Source: Limnoraphis robusta CS-951
GTDB lineage: Bacteria > Cyanobacteriota > Cyanobacteriia > Cyanobacteriales > Microcoleaceae
Assembly (NCBI RefSeq): GCF_000972705.2
Contig: NZ_LATL02000093.1
Coordinates: forward strand, 1 to 22,795
Length of the DNA stretch: 22,795 nucleotides
Reading direction: 5' to 3'
In this document: in pieces, positions 15,157 through 22,711 of the stretch
Position numbering within the stretch: position 1 is the first letter of the stretch
Layout: every line of letters starts with the position of its first letter
Notes under the pieces: model-generated
Told to the model about the DNA's origin: nothing
Database searches by the model: none
What the model saw: only the letters and a program-made list of their open reading frames with translations
Position numbers and translations under genes: made by a program

Positions 15157-16464
15157 ATGACCGAGCAACCTAACTCACACTCTCCTAATCCTACAGAATC
15201 GGATAGAAACGCAGAGAGTTCAAATGGAACCCCTGCCAACAATGGAGTGATCTCCTATGCTGATGAGGCGCAAGTCTCGACAACCCGCGAAGAATTTGAA
15301 CAAGCGGTTGCGATGTCTGCGAGTAAATACAGTCTAACTGGAGATTTAGAATCAAAGTCTCCAAGCAACTTTCTAGCCTCTGTGATCACCTTAGTTGCCG
15401 TTGCAATTATGATCCTGGGGTTGGCACTGGATAATATTTGGGTTGGATATCTCTGCGCCTTCGTTGCTTTATTTGCATCCCTACGAATGATCTGGCCGAG
15501 TTGGGGACAGGTTTGGACAAGCCTGATTCCTCCAGTATGGCGGAGCTTAATTATTGCCAGCTTTGGGATTTTAGCGGGGATCGCAGGTTTACTGATGTTA
15601 AGCGGCTCCAACAAAGATTTTGGCAGTCGCAATATTGTAATTAATTGGGAAGCGATCGGTGCGTTAGGGGAACTGATCGGCGCTTTAGGTCAGATTTTAA
15701 TCGCGATTTTGGCGGTTTATGTCGCTTGGCGTCAATATGTGATTTCTAGAGATTTAACCATCCAACAAAACTTAATCACTCAACAGCAAACGATTGATGC
15801 TTACTTTCAAGGCGTCTCTGATCTGGCGTTAGGGGAGCAAGGACTTCTCGAAGACTGGCCGCAAGAACGGGTGATTGCAGAGGGACGAACCGCCGCCATA
15901 ATACGCAGTGTGAATGCCGAAGGCAAAGCCAAAATTTTACGTTTTCTCTCGCAAGCTAAACTGATTACTCCCCTGAAACGCGATCGCCATCTCGGTCGGC
16001 CGATCCTCGATGGTAATGGTAGCTATGCCGAAGATCGTTTAGAAGGAATTCGGGTGATAGATTTGGGTGCAATGTTGGCTTGTTCAGATTTAAGGAAAAC
16101 AGACTTACGCCGAACAGACTTAGCCGAAGCGAATTTAGTCAAAGCCGATCTCAGTGGTTGTGATTTGGTACGTGCTAATTTATCCAGGGCGATTCTCTTT
16201 GAAGCGAATCTCTCCCACGCAATGCTAAGAGCGACAAAACTGTTTTACGGTTCATCGGAAACTGCAACTCCCCGCAGTCGCACAAAAATGCCGAACTACG
16301 AAACGGGTGAGCATACAGGAGCAGTGCTTGAAAATGCTGATTTAACCGGGGTTGAGGGTCTATCTGATGAAAACCGCTATTATTGTTGTGCTTGGTGTGG
16401 TTCTAAGTCGAGAAAAACCATTCCCGGTGGTTGTGAAGGGATTCCCAACAAGTTAGGACGGTAA
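15157..16464 (+). CDS. Pentapeptide-repeat membrane protein with C-terminal Cys cluster
   Basis: The order in this 435-residue protein is: a polar N-terminus (1-65), four hydrophobic helices (about 72-92, 95-113, 130-150 and 172-192), a soluble linker (195-300), about ten pentapeptide repeats (304-360, with ADLxx/ANLxx pattern such as DLRKTDLRRTDLAEANL) and one more pair near 389-398. The C-terminal tail contains Cys410, Cys411, Cys414 and Cys426, which could form a metal site or disulfides. Pentapeptide repeats fold as a right-handed beta-helix and usually mediate protein contacts. No catalytic motif is seen. The 278-nt gap upstream has a TACAAT (15094-15099) but no matching -35. A perfect inverted repeat overlaps its stop codon. 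Confidence 0.8.
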   Translation: MTEQPNSHSPNPTESDRNAESSNGTPANNGVISYADEAQVSTTREEFEQAVAMSASKYSLTGDLESKSPSNFLASVITLVAVAIMILGLALDNIWVGYLCAFVALFASLRMIWPSWGQVWTSLIPPVWRSLIIASFGILAGIAGLLMLSGSNKDFGSRNIVINWEAIGALGELIGALGQILIAILAVYVAWRQYVISRDLTIQQNLITQQQTIDAYFQGVSDLALGEQGLLEDWPQERVIAEGRTAAIIRSVNAEGKAKILRFLSQAKLITPLKRDRHLGRPILDGNGSYAEDRLEGIRVIDLGAMLACSDLRKTDLRRTDLAEANLVKADLSGCDLVRANLSRAILFEANLSHAMLRATKLFYGSSETATPRSRTKMPNYETGEHTGAVLENADLTGVEGLSDENRYYCCAWCGSKSRKTIPGGCEGIPNKLGR

Positions 16465-16509
16465 AACAGTGAACAGTTATCAATATTCACTGGTGACTGT
16501 TCACTGTTT
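16464..16509. terminator. Perfect 14-bp inverted repeat between convergent genes
   Basis: AAACAGTGAACAGT (16464-16477) pairs with ACTGTTCACTGTTT (16496-16509) across 18 bases. It starts on the last base of one gene's stop codon and extends into the last codons of the convergent tenA, whose TGA (16501-16503) lies in the right arm. Terminal A and T runs on both sides fit a bidirectional terminator. The sequence resembles, from memory, the dispersed AACAGTGAACAGTTATCAGT repeats of cyanobacteria. Confidence 0.75.
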
Positions 16510-17127
16510 CTTGTGTTCCCAGGCGGCTTGAAAAAATTCTTGTTCACAGAATAGGGCGTAACGGTAGATACTATGAGCGGCAGATTCATTAATAACATAG
16601 CGATTGGTTAGATTTTCCAGTTGTTGAGCGAGTTGTTCAAATTCATCGCTACTATAAGTTTTGATCCAGTCGGTGTATTGATGATTAGGAATTTCGGGTT
16701 GAGCGAGTTTTTGCCCTAAAAAAGCATACAACCGCATACAGGGAGTCATGGCAGCCGCGATCGCACCAATATCTCGAGTCCAAGCTGTGCTTAATAAAAA
16801 TTCGGTATAGCGACGGGTGGCGACTCCGGGTTGAATTGTTTGTAAGTCAATCTCCCAAGCTTTTGCATAGTGTTGATGCAGTTGCAGTTCTTCGAGTACC
16901 CCGTTGGCGAGATGATGAAATAGGTTAAAACCTTCCCAGTCGGGAGCTTTAGCCGCAGCCAGACTATAGGCGCGAGCAAAGGCTCTGAGAAAAAACGCAT
17001 CCTGTCCCACATAAAAGACAAAGCAACTTCGCGGCAAAGTTCCCTGAGCAATGCCTTGGACAAAGGGATGTTCAAGACAAGCAATGCTCAGGTCTTGGTT
17101 GGCTTGCCACAGATCGCTCGATATCAT
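16501..17127 (-). CDS. tenA: TenA family aminopyrimidine hydrolase / thiaminase II
   Basis: TenA proteins hydrolyse aminopyrimidine breakdown products of thiamine for salvage (and thiamine itself slowly). This 208-residue all-helical protein has the family's N-terminal HPFVQGIAQGTLPRSCFVFY, the substrate-binding Asp43 (VGQDAFFLRAF), the nucleophile Cys130 in TPCMRLYAFLG with the following Tyr134, and a C-terminal Glu (about Glu197) in EQEFFQAAW. All expected catalytic positions of the Cys-type TenA_C class seem present. No TPP riboswitch is visible upstream, and no other thiamine gene is nearby. Its last codons fall in the inverted repeat at 16464-16509. Confidence 0.9.
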   Translation of the reverse strand: MISSDLWQANQDLSIACLEHPFVQGIAQGTLPRSCFVFYVGQDAFFLRAFARAYSLAAAKAPDWEGFNLFHHLANGVLEELQLHQHYAKAWEIDLQTIQPGVATRRYTEFLLSTAWTRDIGAIAAAMTPCMRLYAFLGQKLAQPEIPNHQYTDWIKTYSSDEFEQLAQQLENLTNRYVINESAAHSIYRYALFCEQEFFQAAWEHKKQ

Positions 17128-17226
17128 AGAAGTAGAAGGTTTTTACTGCACTTCATCAATGAGTTTATCTCAAAAACCCGGTTGAATCTACCCTCTATTC
17201 TCAACGCTCTCACACCCGAAATCCCT

Positions 17227-18624
17227 ATGAATGATCTTCGTATTTTCCATACCATTAATCGTCTAACGTTTGGCTCTACCGCCGGACTGATTCAACAGGT
17301 TAAAAAGATGGGAATTGAGGCTTATATTCAAGCTCAACTCAAACCCACATCAATCACGATTCCAGATCCTTTAACTCAAAAAATTCAACCCCTCGATACT
17401 TTGTCTTTAACGCCCGGTCAGATTTTTAAACAACAACAACGGTTGATCGAAGAAGCGAAAAGGCTCAAGTTAGAGCCAAAAGCTATGCAAAAAGTTAAAG
17501 GAGATTTTGAACAAAAAATCCGCAAACAAGCTGAACGGGGACGGTTGCTACGAGCTTATGAAAGTCCCCGACAACTCCAAGAAATAATGGTTGATTTTTG
17601 GTATAATCATTTTAATGTTGATGGCTTGCAAGGCGGACAAATTCGGCTGTTTTTTAGTTCCTACGAGCAACAGGCAATTCGACCTCATGTTTTGGGAAAA
17701 TTTCGTCAACTTTTAGGGGCGACAGCCAAGCATCCGGCGATGTTAGTGTATTTAGATAACTGGCAAAATACCGCCCCCGGAAGTCCAAAAGCCAAGGGAA
17801 GATTTAAAGGACTGAATGAAAACTATGCCAGGGAATTGTTAGAACTTCATACTTTAGGTGTAGATGGGGGATATACTCAAGCTGATATTATTGCATTAGC
17901 TCGAATTTTTACAGGTTGGGGAGTTCCTGATCCGCCTGCCAAGCGAGTTGAAGATGAAGATGGGTTTGAGTTTGAAGGCGATCGCCATGATTTTGAGGAT
18001 AAAGTGTTTTTAGGTCATCCCATCAAAGGCAGAGGTATAGAAGAAGGTGAGGAAGCCTTAGATATTTTAGCTCGTCATCCGGCGACGGCTCAACACATTA
18101 GCTATAAATTAGCTCAAGCCTTTGTTGCGGATAATCCCCCGATTTCTATCGTGAAAAAGATGGCGGATAAATTTTTAGAAACTCAAGGCGAAATTAGCCA
18201 GGTTCTCAATACTTTGTTTACCAGTTCTGAGTTTTGGAGTCCTGAAGTTTATCAGGTGAAGTTTAAAACACCTTACCGTTATATTGTGTCTGTGATGCGA
18301 GCAGTGGATGAGGTGAGTAATTTTGACTCTATTAATGGTTGGCTGAAACAGTTGGGAATGCCTTTGTATGGGTGTTCTTCACCGGATGGTTATAAAAATA
18401 CTCAGGAGGCTTGGTTAAATCCTGATACCATGATTCGTCGTAGCAGTTTAGCTATACCGTTTTCTAAAGGGATACTGAATGAGAATAAACCTGTAGATCC
18501 TCAAAAGTTAGTTGAAACGATAGGCAATCGTTTGTCTACAAAAACCCAAGAAGTGATTAACAAAAGTTCGCCGGATCTAAAAGCGGCTTTGGTTTTAGGG
18601 AGTCCAGAGTTTATGAAATATTAG
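17227..18624 (+). CDS. DUF1800 family protein
   Basis: This protein is about 465 residues from ATG 17227. It begins HTINRLTFGSTAGLIQQVKK, the usual DUF1800 opening, followed by MVDFWYNHFNV, LLGATAKHPAMLVYLDN, NENYARELLELHTLGVDGGY and LARIFTGWG, all hallmark segments. The C-terminal part has TPYRYIVSVMRA and GYKNTQEAWLNP. The function of the family is unknown; in many bacteria it is paired with an exported DUF1501 protein, which is absent here. The open frame extends back to 17056, but that part overlaps tenA and carries a dispersed AAAACCCGGTT element, so the ATG at 17227 is preferred. No signal peptide follows from this start. tenA is divergent, 99 nt away. Confidence 0.88.
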   Translation: MNDLRIFHTINRLTFGSTAGLIQQVKKMGIEAYIQAQLKPTSITIPDPLTQKIQPLDTLSLTPGQIFKQQQRLIEEAKRLKLEPKAMQKVKGDFEQKIRKQAERGRLLRAYESPRQLQEIMVDFWYNHFNVDGLQGGQIRLFFSSYEQQAIRPHVLGKFRQLLGATAKHPAMLVYLDNWQNTAPGSPKAKGRFKGLNENYARELLELHTLGVDGGYTQADIIALARIFTGWGVPDPPAKRVEDEDGFEFEGDRHDFEDKVFLGHPIKGRGIEEGEEALDILARHPATAQHISYKLAQAFVADNPPISIVKKMADKFLETQGEISQVLNTLFTSSEFWSPEVYQVKFKTPYRYIVSVMRAVDEVSNFDSINGWLKQLGMPLYGCSSPDGYKNTQEAWLNPDTMIRRSSLAIPFSKGILNENKPVDPQKLVETIGNRLSTKTQEVINKSSPDLKAALVLGSPEFMKY

Positions 18625-18717
18625 AAGATTCAGGAACAAAAAGGTTTGGATTACTTCATTACTACTTAGATATACTATTCTGGTTTGCAATCCCCTAACA
18701 TCTCTAATCATATTATC

Positions 18718-19320
18718 ATGTTGAAGCGAATTTTATTCATCGGTTTAACCTCATCTTTGTTTTTTCTGTTTCCTGACGTTTCTAACGCTCAACTCTTACC
18801 TCGAACTTCTGAACCTGGAGTGAGAGTAGCACAGCAAATTCCTGAAGAAAAACGAAAACTCATCGAAGAATTTCTCGAACTTACAGGAGGAGAAAAAACG
18901 TTTCAGCAAGTCAGTCAAGCGATGTTGTCTCAGATGGAACAACAGTTTACAGCCATGTTAGGTTCTGACTTAGTAGGATCACCGCAACTTTCACCCCAAG
19001 AACGTCAACAAGTTGCCGCTAATATGAATCGAGAAATGAGCCGCATCGCTCAGAAATATAATCAGTTATTTCTCGAACGAATTGATTATCAAAAGATTGT
19101 TGAGGAAGTTTATTATCCCCTCTACGATAAATATTTTACCAATGACGATTTGCGGGTATTAATTGATTTTTATAAGAGTCCAACAGGACGAAGAACCATT
19201 GAAATCATGCCGCAATTATTGCAAGAATCCGTTCAACGTACCGCTCAAGTGATTGCGCCAACCGTCACCAGTATCATTCAAGAAATAATCACTGAAGAAT
19301 TAAAACGGATCAACCGATAA
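18718..19320 (+). CDS. Exported DUF2059 protein
   Basis: This protein is about 200 residues from ATG 18718. The N-terminus MLKRILFIGLTSSLFFLF ending near SNA/QLLP is a typical signal peptide, so the protein is probably periplasmic. The earlier in-frame TTG at 18685 would bury the signal and is not preferred. The C-terminal half shows the DUF2059 core: YYPLYDKYFTNDDLRVLIDF followed by YKSPTGRR. A middle segment is rich in Gln and Met (AMLSQMEQQFTAML). The function is unknown. It is convergent with the flavoprotein gene, only 28 nt away. Confidence 0.85.
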   Translation: MLKRILFIGLTSSLFFLFPDVSNAQLLPRTSEPGVRVAQQIPEEKRKLIEEFLELTGGEKTFQQVSQAMLSQMEQQFTAMLGSDLVGSPQLSPQERQQVAANMNREMSRIAQKYNQLFLERIDYQKIVEEVYYPLYDKYFTNDDLRVLIDFYKSPTGRRTIEIMPQLLQESVQRTAQVIAPTVTSIIQEIITEELKRINR

Positions 19321-19348
19321 CGAAACTGCACTTATATCGATTGACTTT

Positions 19349-20770
19349 TTAAAGCGATCGCCGCCAGTTGAAGAACTTTTCTAAGAGGTTTTGTTGCCAT
19401 TGGTTTTGAGCAAATTTCTGTTTTTTCAACAGTAATCCGGCTTTACTATTAACTTCAGATAAAGTCGGATAAATATGAATTACCGTTAAAGCAGAAACCT
19501 TTAAATTATTAGCCATTGCTAACACAACTTCATGGATTAATTCTCCGGCTGACGGCCCGACTAAATGAGCGCCTAAAATCTCACCATTTCCCCGTGTTAT
19601 AATCTTAGCAAATCCTGATGTTTTGCCTTCCGCTTGGGCGCGATCAACTCCCGAAAAAGGCTGTTTTAACACATAAATATCCTTACCATAGCGTTCAATG
19701 GCTTGTTTTTCAGTTAACCCGACTCGTGCTAATTCCGGGTCAGTAAAAGTCGCCCAAGGAATGACTCGATAGTTGGCTTTACTCACTGGAAAAAATAAAG
19801 CATTGGTTAACACAACAACTGCTTCATAACCCGCTACATGAGTAAATTGATAGCCACCAATTACATCCCCACAAGCATAAATTCGGGGGTTTGTCGTTTG
19901 GAGTTTACTATTCACTTGAATGCCTTGTTTTCCGACTGCAACCCCTGCCGCTTCTAAATTGAGGGATTCTACATTCGGAACTCGTCCAGCCGCGAGTAAG
20001 ATTTCATCCGCAATAATGGTATTTTCTCCGGCTTTAATGTGTTTTTTACCCGCTTTAAATTCAACCTGTTCAACGCGAGTTTGAGTTAATATTTTAATCC
20101 CTTCTGAAATCAGTTGATCCTGTACAACTTGGGCGGCTTCTGGGTCTTCTTTTTGGAGGAGATGATTTCCACTTTCAATGATTGTGACATTTGAACCCAA
20201 GCGAGAAAAAGCCTGTCCTAATTCACACCCAATAGGCCCTCCTCCAATAATCACAAAATTCTCGGGACGTTCTTGCAGAGAAAAGACTTTTTCATTGGTT
20301 AAAAACCCTGCTTCTGTTAAACCAGGAATGGCCGGAATTGCAGGTCGAGAACCTGTAGAAATCACAAACGCTCTGGCTTTGAGTTGACGTCCGTTGACTT
20401 CAAAAGTTTGGCGATCGCAAAATTTTCCATCCCCAAAAATAACATCTACTCCTAAGCCTCTAAACCGTTCCGGTGAGTCGTGAGGTTCAATGGTTTTAAT
20501 AACCGTTTGAACGTGATCAGCAGCTTTTGCAAAATCAATTTTTGGGTGTTCGGTATGAACCCCAAAACGAGCGGCATTTTTGACTTCATAAGCGACTCGG
20601 GACGCATGAATTAAAGATTTACTAGGAACACAACCAAACCATAAACAATCCCCCCCTAAGCGATCGCGTTCAACCAGTGCAACTTTTGCCTTTAATTGGG
20701 CGGCTGCACTCGCTACAACCAGCCCACCTGAACCCCCACCAATAATCACTAAATCGTATTCAACCGCCAT
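19349..20770 (-). CDS. Class I flavoprotein disulfide reductase (MerA-like label)
   Basis: This 473-residue FAD enzyme is of the dihydrolipoamide dehydrogenase/glutathione reductase superfamily. Landmarks: FAD-binding LVIIGGGSGGLVVASAAAQL (7-26), redox pair Cys42/Cys47 in GGDCLWFGCVPSKS, the NAD(P)-binding IIGGGPIGCELGQAFSRLG, and FAD-binding YACGDVIGG. The C-terminal dimer interface reads VIHIYPTLSEV, where dihydrolipoamide dehydrogenases have HxHPTxxE, so the catalytic His is replaced by Tyr. The C-terminal vicinal cysteines and N-terminal metal-binding domain of true mercuric reductases are also absent. Cyanobacterial homologues are often called mercuric reductase, but the substrate is unproven. 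It is cytoplasmic, with no mer operon genes around it. Confidence 0.88.
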   Translation of the reverse strand: MAVEYDLVIIGGGSGGLVVASAAAQLKAKVALVERDRLGGDCLWFGCVPSKSLIHASRVAYEVKNAARFGVHTEHPKIDFAKAADHVQTVIKTIEPHDSPERFRGLGVDVIFGDGKFCDRQTFEVNGRQLKARAFVISTGSRPAIPAIPGLTEAGFLTNEKVFSLQERPENFVIIGGGPIGCELGQAFSRLGSNVTIIESGNHLLQKEDPEAAQVVQDQLISEGIKILTQTRVEQVEFKAGKKHIKAGENTIIADEILLAAGRVPNVESLNLEAAGVAVGKQGIQVNSKLQTTNPRIYACGDVIGGYQFTHVAGYEAVVVLTNALFFPVSKANYRVIPWATFTDPELARVGLTEKQAIERYGKDIYVLKQPFSGVDRAQAEGKTSGFAKIITRGNGEILGAHLVGPSAGELIHEVVLAMANNLKVSALTVIHIYPTLSEVNSKAGLLLKKQKFAQNQWQQNLLEKFFNWRRSL

Positions 20771-20866
20771 TATTTCCCCCTATTTTAATTAACTTTCTAT
20801 TATTTCATCCCAACAAGCTGAATTTTCTCTGAGAAATCACTGGGTAGGGGTTAAGATTTTTTCAAC

Positions 20867-21349
20867 TTAAGACTGTTGGGCAGAAGAAATATCGGCTGTT
20901 GTTGGTGTTTCGGTGTCAGAACCGGGGAAGAATTTCTGCTTGATCCAAGTTGTCAGGATATGAGATAATAACCCCATCGGCCCTGCAAATAGACACAAAG
21001 CCAAAGAATGAATTGTCCAAACTCCTGTTTTTTGCCCTTCTAAATAGATATAACGCCCAACAAATAAATCCATCACTAAAAAGTGAATCCATCCAGTAGC
21101 GGCGGCGGTTTCATCTGCAAAAAAACGAGCAATATCTGCTAATTTTGGGTCGGATAATGCCGCAGCGTTTTCTGGGGTAATACTGCTGACAAATAAATAA
21201 ATATAGACCGCAGCCAGCAGGACAAAGGGAATATAAGACTGCATGACTTTTCGGGTAATTCCCCAGTTGGGCAGAATAATCATTAAGGCCCAGAAAGGCA
21301 GGACAAATAGGTTTGCACCTGTAAAAATTTGTTCGATGGGAATCAGCAT
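20867..21349 (-). CDS. ABA4-like membrane protein
   Basis: This 160-residue protein has four hydrophobic helices. It opens IFTGANLFVLPFWALMIILP and has DETAAATGWIHFLVMDLFVG and FAGPMGLLSHIL, which match the ABA4-like (DUF4281) family. Plant ABA4 is required for neoxanthin formation in chloroplasts; cyanobacterial members are uncharacterised and cyanobacteria generally lack neoxanthin, so a carotenoid-related role is only inference. Thylakoid or plasma membrane location is likely. It is transcribed alone, 97 nt upstream of the flavoprotein gene on the same strand. Confidence 0.85.
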   Translation of the reverse strand: MLIPIEQIFTGANLFVLPFWALMIILPNWGITRKVMQSYIPFVLLAAVYIYLFVSSITPENAAALSDPKLADIARFFADETAAATGWIHFLVMDLFVGRYIYLEGQKTGVWTIHSLALCLFAGPMGLLSHILTTWIKQKFFPGSDTETPTTADISSAQQS

Positions 21350-21420
21350 TTTTTGCAGTGTTTTGAGAGAAGTTGCGTTATTATTTTATCATTTTTTTTC
21401 AATTTTTCAACCCGAATCTA

Positions 21421-21556
21421 GGGGCGGGTTCTGCAAGATTGTTTCGGGTAAAATATAAATCTGTATGAACCCGCCCTATAGGATTTTTTATTGATTCTCT
21501 GGGGCGGGTTTATTAAGGTTGTTTGTGGGAAATCTAGATGGGTTCGGAACCCGCCC
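21421..21556. repeat. Tandem pair of GGGCGGGTT hairpin repeats
   Basis: Unit A pairs GGGCGGGTT (21422-21430) with AACCCGCCC (21468-21476). Unit B pairs 21502-21510 with 21548-21556. The two units are exactly 80 bp apart and have the same 37-base inner segment length with partial similarity (AAGRTTGTTT). They lie in the 238-nt gap between two minus-strand genes, 32 nt downstream of the three-helix protein's stop codon. The GC-rich stems stand out from the AT-rich surroundings. Confidence 0.85.
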
Positions 21557-21587
21557 TGTTATAGATTTATGCTATAGATTTTAAAAT

Positions 21588-22436
21588 TTAACGGGATTCA
21601 CCATCTAGGCGATATTCTCGAAAGTTTTCTTGAGTATTGCCATCAATTCTTAATACAGCGATCGCTTTATTTTGGGGATTTTTAACGACATAATACCAAG
21701 TAAACCCTGTGCGATTATTAATCACCTGTAAAAGTTCAGGTTTTCCGGCAAATGCTGCTTGAATGGCTTGTTCATATTCTTTGGCTACAAATGTTCGATC
21801 AAAGCCATTATTTTTATTGTAACCTTCCCAAGAATTGTAACTCCAAATTACCGTTTCATCTTGAGTATCCGGCAAATACAACGTCATCTGATTCACAAAA
21901 GATAATTTGACAACACTTTGTATCAGTTCATGCAAAGAAAGCGGTACATTATTGCGGGGTGGGGTTGTAATTTGACTAATTTGTTCCACCCATTTATCTT
22001 GTAAATTTTGCATTTGTTCAGCCGCAATTTCTTTAAACACTTGAGTGCGATGAACAGTGATGCGATTATTAACCCAAGAGAGAACACCAATTAAGGCTGA
22101 AAAGACTGAAACTAATCCCACCATATACAGGAGATAAGTCGTTTTTGGGGCTTCAGGAACAACATTAGAACTGTCTAACTCTGGGTTCCGTTTTAGAGAA
22201 CCAATTGCACTAACAATTTCTTGAATTCCTAATACAAAAGTAATCGCCACCCCAAACACACTTAAAGCCACACTCGCCCAAAATATTCCGAATAAAACCG
22301 CTTCAACTTTCGCACTGAAAATATCCCATTTCAGAATTTCATCAAAAATCCCCAAAACCACTAATGTCGCACCCAGTAATAAAAGTGCAATAGTGGTTGC
22401 AACAGTGAATGATAATAGCTTAATGCGTCGTCTCAT
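21588..22436 (-). CDS. Three-helix membrane protein with C-terminal soluble domain, unknown
   Basis: This protein is about 282 residues from ATG 22434-22436 (a TTG precedes it directly; GGAG on the complement of 22446-22449 fits either). Hydrophobic helices lie at about 10-31, 46-71 and 101-121, followed by an amphipathic helix and a soluble C-terminal domain (about 175-283) with NQMTLYLPDTQDETVIWSY, YEQAIQAAFAGKPELL and YYVVKNPQNKAIAVLRIDG. The last part, with strands separated by an AFAGK helix, is reminiscent of small sensor domains (Cache/GAF-like), but this is a guess. No kinase, cyclase or methyl-accepting output is present. I recognise no family. Confidence 0.7.
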   Translation of the reverse strand: MRRRIKLLSFTVATTIALLLLGATLVVLGIFDEILKWDIFSAKVEAVLFGIFWASVALSVFGVAITFVLGIQEIVSAIGSLKRNPELDSSNVVPEAPKTTYLLYMVGLVSVFSALIGVLSWVNNRITVHRTQVFKEIAAEQMQNLQDKWVEQISQITTPPRNNVPLSLHELIQSVVKLSFVNQMTLYLPDTQDETVIWSYNSWEGYNKNNGFDRTFVAKEYEQAIQAAFAGKPELLQVINNRTGFTWYYVVKNPQNKAIAVLRIDGNTQENFREYRLDGESR

Positions 22437-22550
22437 CAATTAATTCTCCGGCTAAAACGCCTCTAAAAGAAAGGTTAAGATTTTGGAGACTCATCAAAAA
22501 GGAATGCTATCTTACATCCTATAGCATTGTGATTGTAGGTTGAAAAAGCT

Positions 22551-22646
22551 ATGACTGGACACGAACTCTTACTGTTAGGATTGCTTCTGTTACCCGGTAT
22601 GGCATTGTCAATCCTGATTATCGGATCGTTTGCGGCTGGAGGTTAA
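22551..22646 (+). CDS. 31-residue membrane peptide
   Basis: ATG 22551 to TAA 22646 encodes a peptide starting MTGHELLLLGLLLLPGMALS and ending IGSFAAGG. It is almost wholly one hydrophobic helix, bounded by a polar start and a Gly-rich end. The ORF is followed by a hairpin with a T-run at 22661-22683. Size and composition resemble the small single-helix subunits of photosynthetic or NDH complexes, but I cannot match it to PetL/M/N, PsaM, PsbM/T/X/Y, Ycf12 or NdhP/Q. The upstream gap (22440-22550) separates it from a divergent gene. The Shine-Dalgarno is weak (AGG about 12 nt upstream). Confidence 0.6.
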   Translation: MTGHELLLLGLLLLPGMALSILIIGSFAAGG

Positions 22647-22660
22647 TCCCGTGTTGCAGG

Positions 22661-22683
22661 AGGGAGGCGGGTGTCTCCCTTTT
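22661..22683 (+). terminator. Intrinsic terminator-like hairpin after the small peptide gene
   Basis: AGGGAG (22661-22666) pairs with CTCCCT (22675-22680) across an 8-base loop, followed by TTT and AA. Wobble pairs can extend the stem. It begins 14 nt after the stop codon of the 31-residue ORF, supporting that ORF as a real transcription unit. Confidence 0.65.
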
Positions 22684-22711
22684 AACACTAATTTTGAAGA
22701 AGTTTTAACTA

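Noticed and set aside
17056..17226. N-terminal extension of the DUF1800 frame back to 17056.
   Set aside because: It overlaps the tenA coding region on the other strand, includes a dispersed AAAACCCGGTT element, and the family's normal N-terminus begins just after ATG 17227.
17128..17226. TPP riboswitch upstream of tenA.
   Set aside because: The gap is only 99 nt and I see none of the conserved TPP-box sequence.
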